7,370 nt of DNA from Spartobacteria bacterium UBA6821 (GTDB taxonomy: Bacteria; Verrucomicrobiota; Verrucomicrobiia; Chthoniobacterales; UBA6821): positions 32,756 through 40,125 of the forward strand of contig DKEN01000056.1 of assembly GCA_002452515.1 (NCBI GenBank). Reading direction: 5' to 3'. Numbering within the stretch: position 1 is the first letter of the stretch; each line of letters opens with the position of its first letter. A program made the position numbers and the translations under genes. The notes below the pieces were generated by a model. That model saw only the letters and a list, made by a program, of their open reading frames with translations. It did not search any database and had not been told where the DNA came from. Shown in pieces: positions 4,419 through 7,370 of the stretch.

Positions 4419-6487
4419 AGTTCACGCGCCCGATGCTCACACTGCTGATGTTGGTGATTTCGGTCCTACCTGTGATGGGCGGAACGGGTGAGGGGAGTCG
4501 GGCGCGGCTCTTGACGGATGCACCCTCTCCGATCATTCCCGGACATCCTTTCCTTGCCACCGTGGTGCTCGATCTTCAACCGGGCTGGCATACCTATTGG
4601 CAGTATCCGGGGGATTCTGGATTGCCCCCCAAGGTGGAATGGAAGTTACCGGAGGGATGGAAGGCGGGACCGCTTGAGTTCTCCGTGCCGGAGCAATACA
4701 GCGAACCGGGTGACATGGTCATCTACGGTTATGAGGGGAGGCAACTGCTTCGCGCAGTGATTACTCCGCCGAACGATCTGCCGAAGAATCAAACCTTCAA
4801 CCTCAAGGCGAATGTTTCCTGGTTGGCCTGCAAGGAACTCTGTGTGCCGGGAGCAGGTGAAGTGTCAACCGAGGTGCTGGGACCGACGGATGGGCCTATT
4901 GATTGGAAGCAGGCGCCGGTACCCAAAGGAGTTTGGCCCGAGGCTGGGAAATCTCCCTATGAAGTCACGGTATCCGGCCAGGGAACGAACAGGATGGTTT
5001 CGTTCACGGGAACTATCGGGGCTTCCTACGAGCTCTTCCCCGATCCTGAGCCAGCAGACGGGACGACGGTGGGCCATGTCACCGCGATGGTCACGCCCGT
5101 GGAGAAAGGGCAGGTCATGCTCTATACGATTCCTTGGGATGGCCCTGCTCACTTCAAGGCGCTGCTGGTTGAGAAGGGTGAAGGTGTGACTCATGCCTGG
5201 TGGATTGATGGGAAAGCAAAGAAGGTTTCGTCCTCGGCGATTTCTTCTTTTTCTTGGGGTGTGCTGATCGCCGCCCTGTTTTCGGGATTCCTCGGAGGGA
5301 TGATCCTTAATCTGATGCCGTGTGTGTTGCCGGTGATCTCGCTGAAGATCTTTGGATTCATCGCCCAGGCGGGTGAATCGCCTGCGAAGATTTTGCGTCA
5401 TGGCCTCGCCTTTGCCGCCGGGATTTTTGTCTGGTTTCTGGGGCTTGCAGTGCTGGTCATCGCCTTGAAATCGGGAGGGGCTCAGGTTACCTGGGGAGCC
5501 TTCCAATTCCAGAATCCCTACTTTGTGATCGGACTGAGCGTGCTGGTCTTTCTGTTTGCCCTGAATCTCTTTGGCGTTTTTGAGATCACGCTGCCCTGGC
5601 AGGCGACGACCTCACTTGATCAGGCTGCCTCGCGGGAGGGTTACTCGGGATCATTTTTTCAGGGGCTCTTTGCCACGCTGCTTGCCACCCCGTGCACGGC
5701 TCCCTTCCTTGGGAGTGCTCTCGGATTTGCCTTTGGGCAAAGCGCACTGGTGATTTTAGTGATGTTTGCCTCTGTGGCACTCGGTATGGCCTTTCCCTAT
5801 TTACTCCTCTCCGCGTTCCCCAGTTGGCGGCATTTCATTCCCAAGCCGGGTGTTTGGATGGAGCGCCTGAAGCAGTTCATGGGGTTTCCGTTGCTTGCGA
5901 CAAATCTCTGGTTGCTCTGGGTGATTCAGAATCAGCGAGGGGTCGAGGCGGTGCTGCTTCTGTTGATGCTCTTTCTTATGCTGGCATTTTTCGCCTGGGT
6001 CTATGGAAGTCTTGCCGCCCGTGCCCATGCGCTCTTGTTACTGTTAGTCCTCTTGCTCGCCGGTGGGGCCACGATTGCGGTGGCGAGAATGATTCAACGG
6101 GTCTCGCCAGTTGATGCAGGTGTTCATTCTCCGACGCTTAATGGGCTCTCCTGGACTCCCTTCACGCCGCAGGCACTTGCCTCTCTCAGGGCTGAGGGGA
6201 AGCCTGTGCTGGTCGATTTTACCGCTTCCTGGTGCCTGACCTGTCAGTTCAACGAACGCACGGCGATCGATGTCCCCGCAGTGCGACAACTCCTTCAGCA
6301 GAAGGGGATCGTAGCGATGAAGGGAGACTGGACGAATTCCGATCCCGCGATCACGGAAGTCCTGAAATCCTTTGGCCGGGTCGGTGTGCCGTTGGTCGTT
6401 TTTTATCCTGAGGGTAAAGAGAGTGCCCCCATTGTTCTACCGGAACTTCTCACCGAACGCATCGTTCTTGAGGCGTTGAAGAATTAG
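4415..6487 (+). CDS. dsbD: DsbD/ScsB-like transmembrane thiol:disulfide reductase
   Basis: The 690-residue protein has the three-part DsbD layout. A signal peptide (about 1-22) leads a periplasmic domain (about 30-265) with a cysteine pair in the motif ACKELCVPG (Cys139, Cys143), as in ScsB-type members. A membrane domain of about eight helices (280-556) carries the paired half-site cysteines Cys303 (MPCVLP) and Cys427 (TPCTAP). A C-terminal periplasmic thioredoxin domain (575-690) has WCLTC (Cys607, Cys610) and the cis-proline loop VGVP (Pro659). Such proteins pass electrons from cytoplasmic thioredoxin across the membrane to periplasmic partners, for disulfide isomerisation, cytochrome c maturation or thiol peroxide repair. 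Every expected cysteine pair is present. The start overlaps the ABC ATPase gene by four bases, so the two are co-translated. The natural partner (DsbC-, DsbG- or CcmG-like) is not in this window. The symbol is by domain layout; scsB is the alternative. Confidence 0.93.
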   Translation: MKFTRPMLTLLMLVISVLPVMGGTGEGSRARLLTDAPSPIIPGHPFLATVVLDLQPGWHTYWQYPGDSGLPPKVEWKLPEGWKAGPLEFSVPEQYSEPGDMVIYGYEGRQLLRAVITPPNDLPKNQTFNLKANVSWLACKELCVPGAGEVSTEVLGPTDGPIDWKQAPVPKGVWPEAGKSPYEVTVSGQGTNRMVSFTGTIGASYELFPDPEPADGTTVGHVTAMVTPVEKGQVMLYTIPWDGPAHFKALLVEKGEGVTHAWWIDGKAKKVSSSAISSFSWGVLIAALFSGFLGGMILNLMPCVLPVISLKIFGFIAQAGESPAKILRHGLAFAAGIFVWFLGLAVLVIALKSGGAQVTWGAFQFQNPYFVIGLSVLVFLFALNLFGVFEITLPWQATTSLDQAASREGYSGSFFQGLFATLLATPCTAPFLGSALGFAFGQSALVILVMFASVALGMAFPYLLLSAFPSWRHFIPKPGVWMERLKQFMGFPLLATNLWLLWVIQNQRGVEAVLLLLMLFLMLAFFAWVYGSLAARAHALLLLLVLLLAGGATIAVARMIQRVSPVDAGVHSPTLNGLSWTPFTPQALASLRAEGKPVLVDFTASWCLTCQFNERTAIDVPAVRQLLQQKGIVAMKGDWTNSDPAITEVLKSFGRVGVPLVVFYPEGKESAPIVLPELLTERIVLEALKN

Positions 6488-6534
6488 TTTCTTTGCGATT
6501 TTAGCCACTCTCCACTACACCCAAGAACATACCT

Positions 6535-7272
6535 ATGGATTTCAAAAAACTCCGACTCGACACCCTCGACCAGAACACGCCGATTTCCAAAGAGGAATAC
6601 GCAAGTGATTTGAAGAAGTATCAGCTCGGTCTGCTCAATCTCCAACTTCGACTCAAGGAGAGCAAACGCACGGTCATCATTGTCCTCGAAGGGCCAGATG
6701 CCGCCGGTAAGGGAGGAGCGATCAAGCGGGCGCTCGAACGCCTCGATCCTAGGCTTGTGAGGGTCTATTCCACGCAGAAACCGACGCCCGAGGAATTTCA
6801 GCATCATTATCTCTGGCGCTTTTGGACGAAGCTTCCGCCTCTTGGCCAGATTGCCGTATTTGATCGCAGTTGGTATGGGCGCGTACTCGTCGAGCGTGTC
6901 GAGGGGTTTGCCACGGATAAGGAGTGGAAGCGGGCCTATCAGGAGATCAACGAGATGGAGCAGACGCTCTCAGATGGCGGAGCCATCATCATTAAACTCT
7001 TTCTCCAAGTTTCAAAGGCCGAGCAACTCAAACGCTTCAAACTCCGTCAGTCCGATCCCTACAAGCACTGGAAGATCAATGATGAGGACTGGCGCAACCG
7101 GCGCAAGTGGAAGCAGCATAACGAGGCCGCCGAGGAGATGTTCGTGAAGACCTCAACGGAGTGTTCTCCCTGGACGGTGATTCCGGGTGACTTCAAGTGG
7201 TATGCCCGCGTTCAGTTTGCCAAGACCATTTACGATCGGATTGCGGCTGAGTTTCCGGAAACGAAGAAATAA
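6535..7272 (+). CDS. ppk2: PPK2-family polyphosphate kinase, class II (Pap)-like, single domain
   Basis: The 245-residue protein is a complete one-domain PPK2. Walker A is GPDAAGKGG (53-61) and Walker B FDRSWYGRVLVERVEGF (109-125). The lid region with DPYKHWKINDEDWRNRRKW (174-192) follows, then a C-terminal PWTVI segment (212-216). PPK2 enzymes transfer phosphate between polyphosphate and nucleotides in the cytoplasm. The wording around Walker B and the lid (RVLVERVEGFA, DEDWRNR) is closest, from memory, to polyphosphate:AMP phosphotransferases (class II). The better-known Pap proteins of that class carry two fused domains and are about twice as long, so the class assignment is tentative. The ATG lies 47 bases after the dsbD-like gene with no clear Shine-Dalgarno; read-through from the upstream operon is plausible. 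No polyphosphate synthase (ppk1) or exopolyphosphatase is adjacent. Confidence 0.93.
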   Translation: MDFKKLRLDTLDQNTPISKEEYASDLKKYQLGLLNLQLRLKESKRTVIIVLEGPDAAGKGGAIKRALERLDPRLVRVYSTQKPTPEEFQHHYLWRFWTKLPPLGQIAVFDRSWYGRVLVERVEGFATDKEWKRAYQEINEMEQTLSDGGAIIIKLFLQVSKAEQLKRFKLRQSDPYKHWKINDEDWRNRRKWKQHNEAAEEMFVKTSTECSPWTVIPGDFKWYARVQFAKTIYDRIAAEFPETKK

Positions 7273-7296
7273 AAAAGCCCCGAGTAGGCAGATAGG
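7266..7296 (-). terminator. Possible weak terminator for a minus-strand gene beyond the right edge
   Basis: On the minus strand a short AGCC/GGCT pairing lies upstream of a run of six T (plus-strand A run at about 7271-7276, next to the ppk2 stop). The stem is only about four base pairs with a long loop, so this would be weak. On the plus strand the A run precedes the stem, so it would not end ppk2 transcription well. The remaining tail to 7370 holds repeated GGCTG/GGCTA words but no gene. Confidence 0.2.
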
Positions 7297-7370
7297 CTGA
7301 AGGCTGTTAGACGGCTAGGAATAAGACTCCCACTGATGATCCTCTGTGGATTGTTAGCGAAAATTCCAGA

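Noticed and set aside
7307..7313. GTTAGAC fits the attC core GTTRRRY near the right edge.
   Set aside because: No complementary RYYYAAC arm or L boxes are nearby, and it lies in a tract of repeated GGCT words after ppk2.

Overview
The window looks like chromosomal DNA of an uncultured bacterium, most likely from the Verrucomicrobiota/PVC group. That placement is an inference with moderate confidence. It rests on the style of the SGNH hydrolase and of the small four-helix membrane protein, on weak or absent Shine-Dalgarno sequences before most genes, and on repeat-rich intergenic DNA. No rRNA, tRNA or CRISPR array is visible.

The window has two halves. The left part (1 to about 1980) reads as the end of an integron-type gene cassette array, with every gene on the minus strand. 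A complete candidate attC recombination site lies at 809-898 and the beginning of a second runs off the left edge at 1-29. Each follows the 3' end of a minus-strand gene. The first cassette gene (893-1933) encodes an unrecognised protein whose N-terminal half looks like a PD-(D/E)XK (Mrr-like) nuclease fold. Its TAA stop lies inside the attC inverse core. The second (37-777) encodes an exported SGNH/GDSL esterase. No integrase gene is present, so this is either the edge of a CALIN (attC cluster without integrase) or an array whose integrase lies elsewhere. The nuclease-like gene and its upstream DNA are visibly more AT-rich than everything else.

The right part (2114-7370) is ordinary-looking chromosome: a small membrane protein of unknown function (minus), then trmL (tRNA wobble 2'-O-methyltransferase), then a compact plus-strand run. 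That run is a COG4586-type ABC ATPase, a DsbD/ScsB-like transmembrane thiol reductase overlapping it by four bases, and a PPK2-family polyphosphate kinase 47 bases later. The ABC ATPase lacks the permease genes that normally accompany it. The spacers hold a pyrimidine-rich heptad-repeat tract before trmL, a 23-bp inverted repeat pair between trmL and the ABC gene, and several hairpins between the cassette region and the membrane-protein gene.

The most interesting signal is the cassette array, and within it the nuclease-like cassette, a candidate mobile defence gene. That function is inferred from fold motifs and context only.
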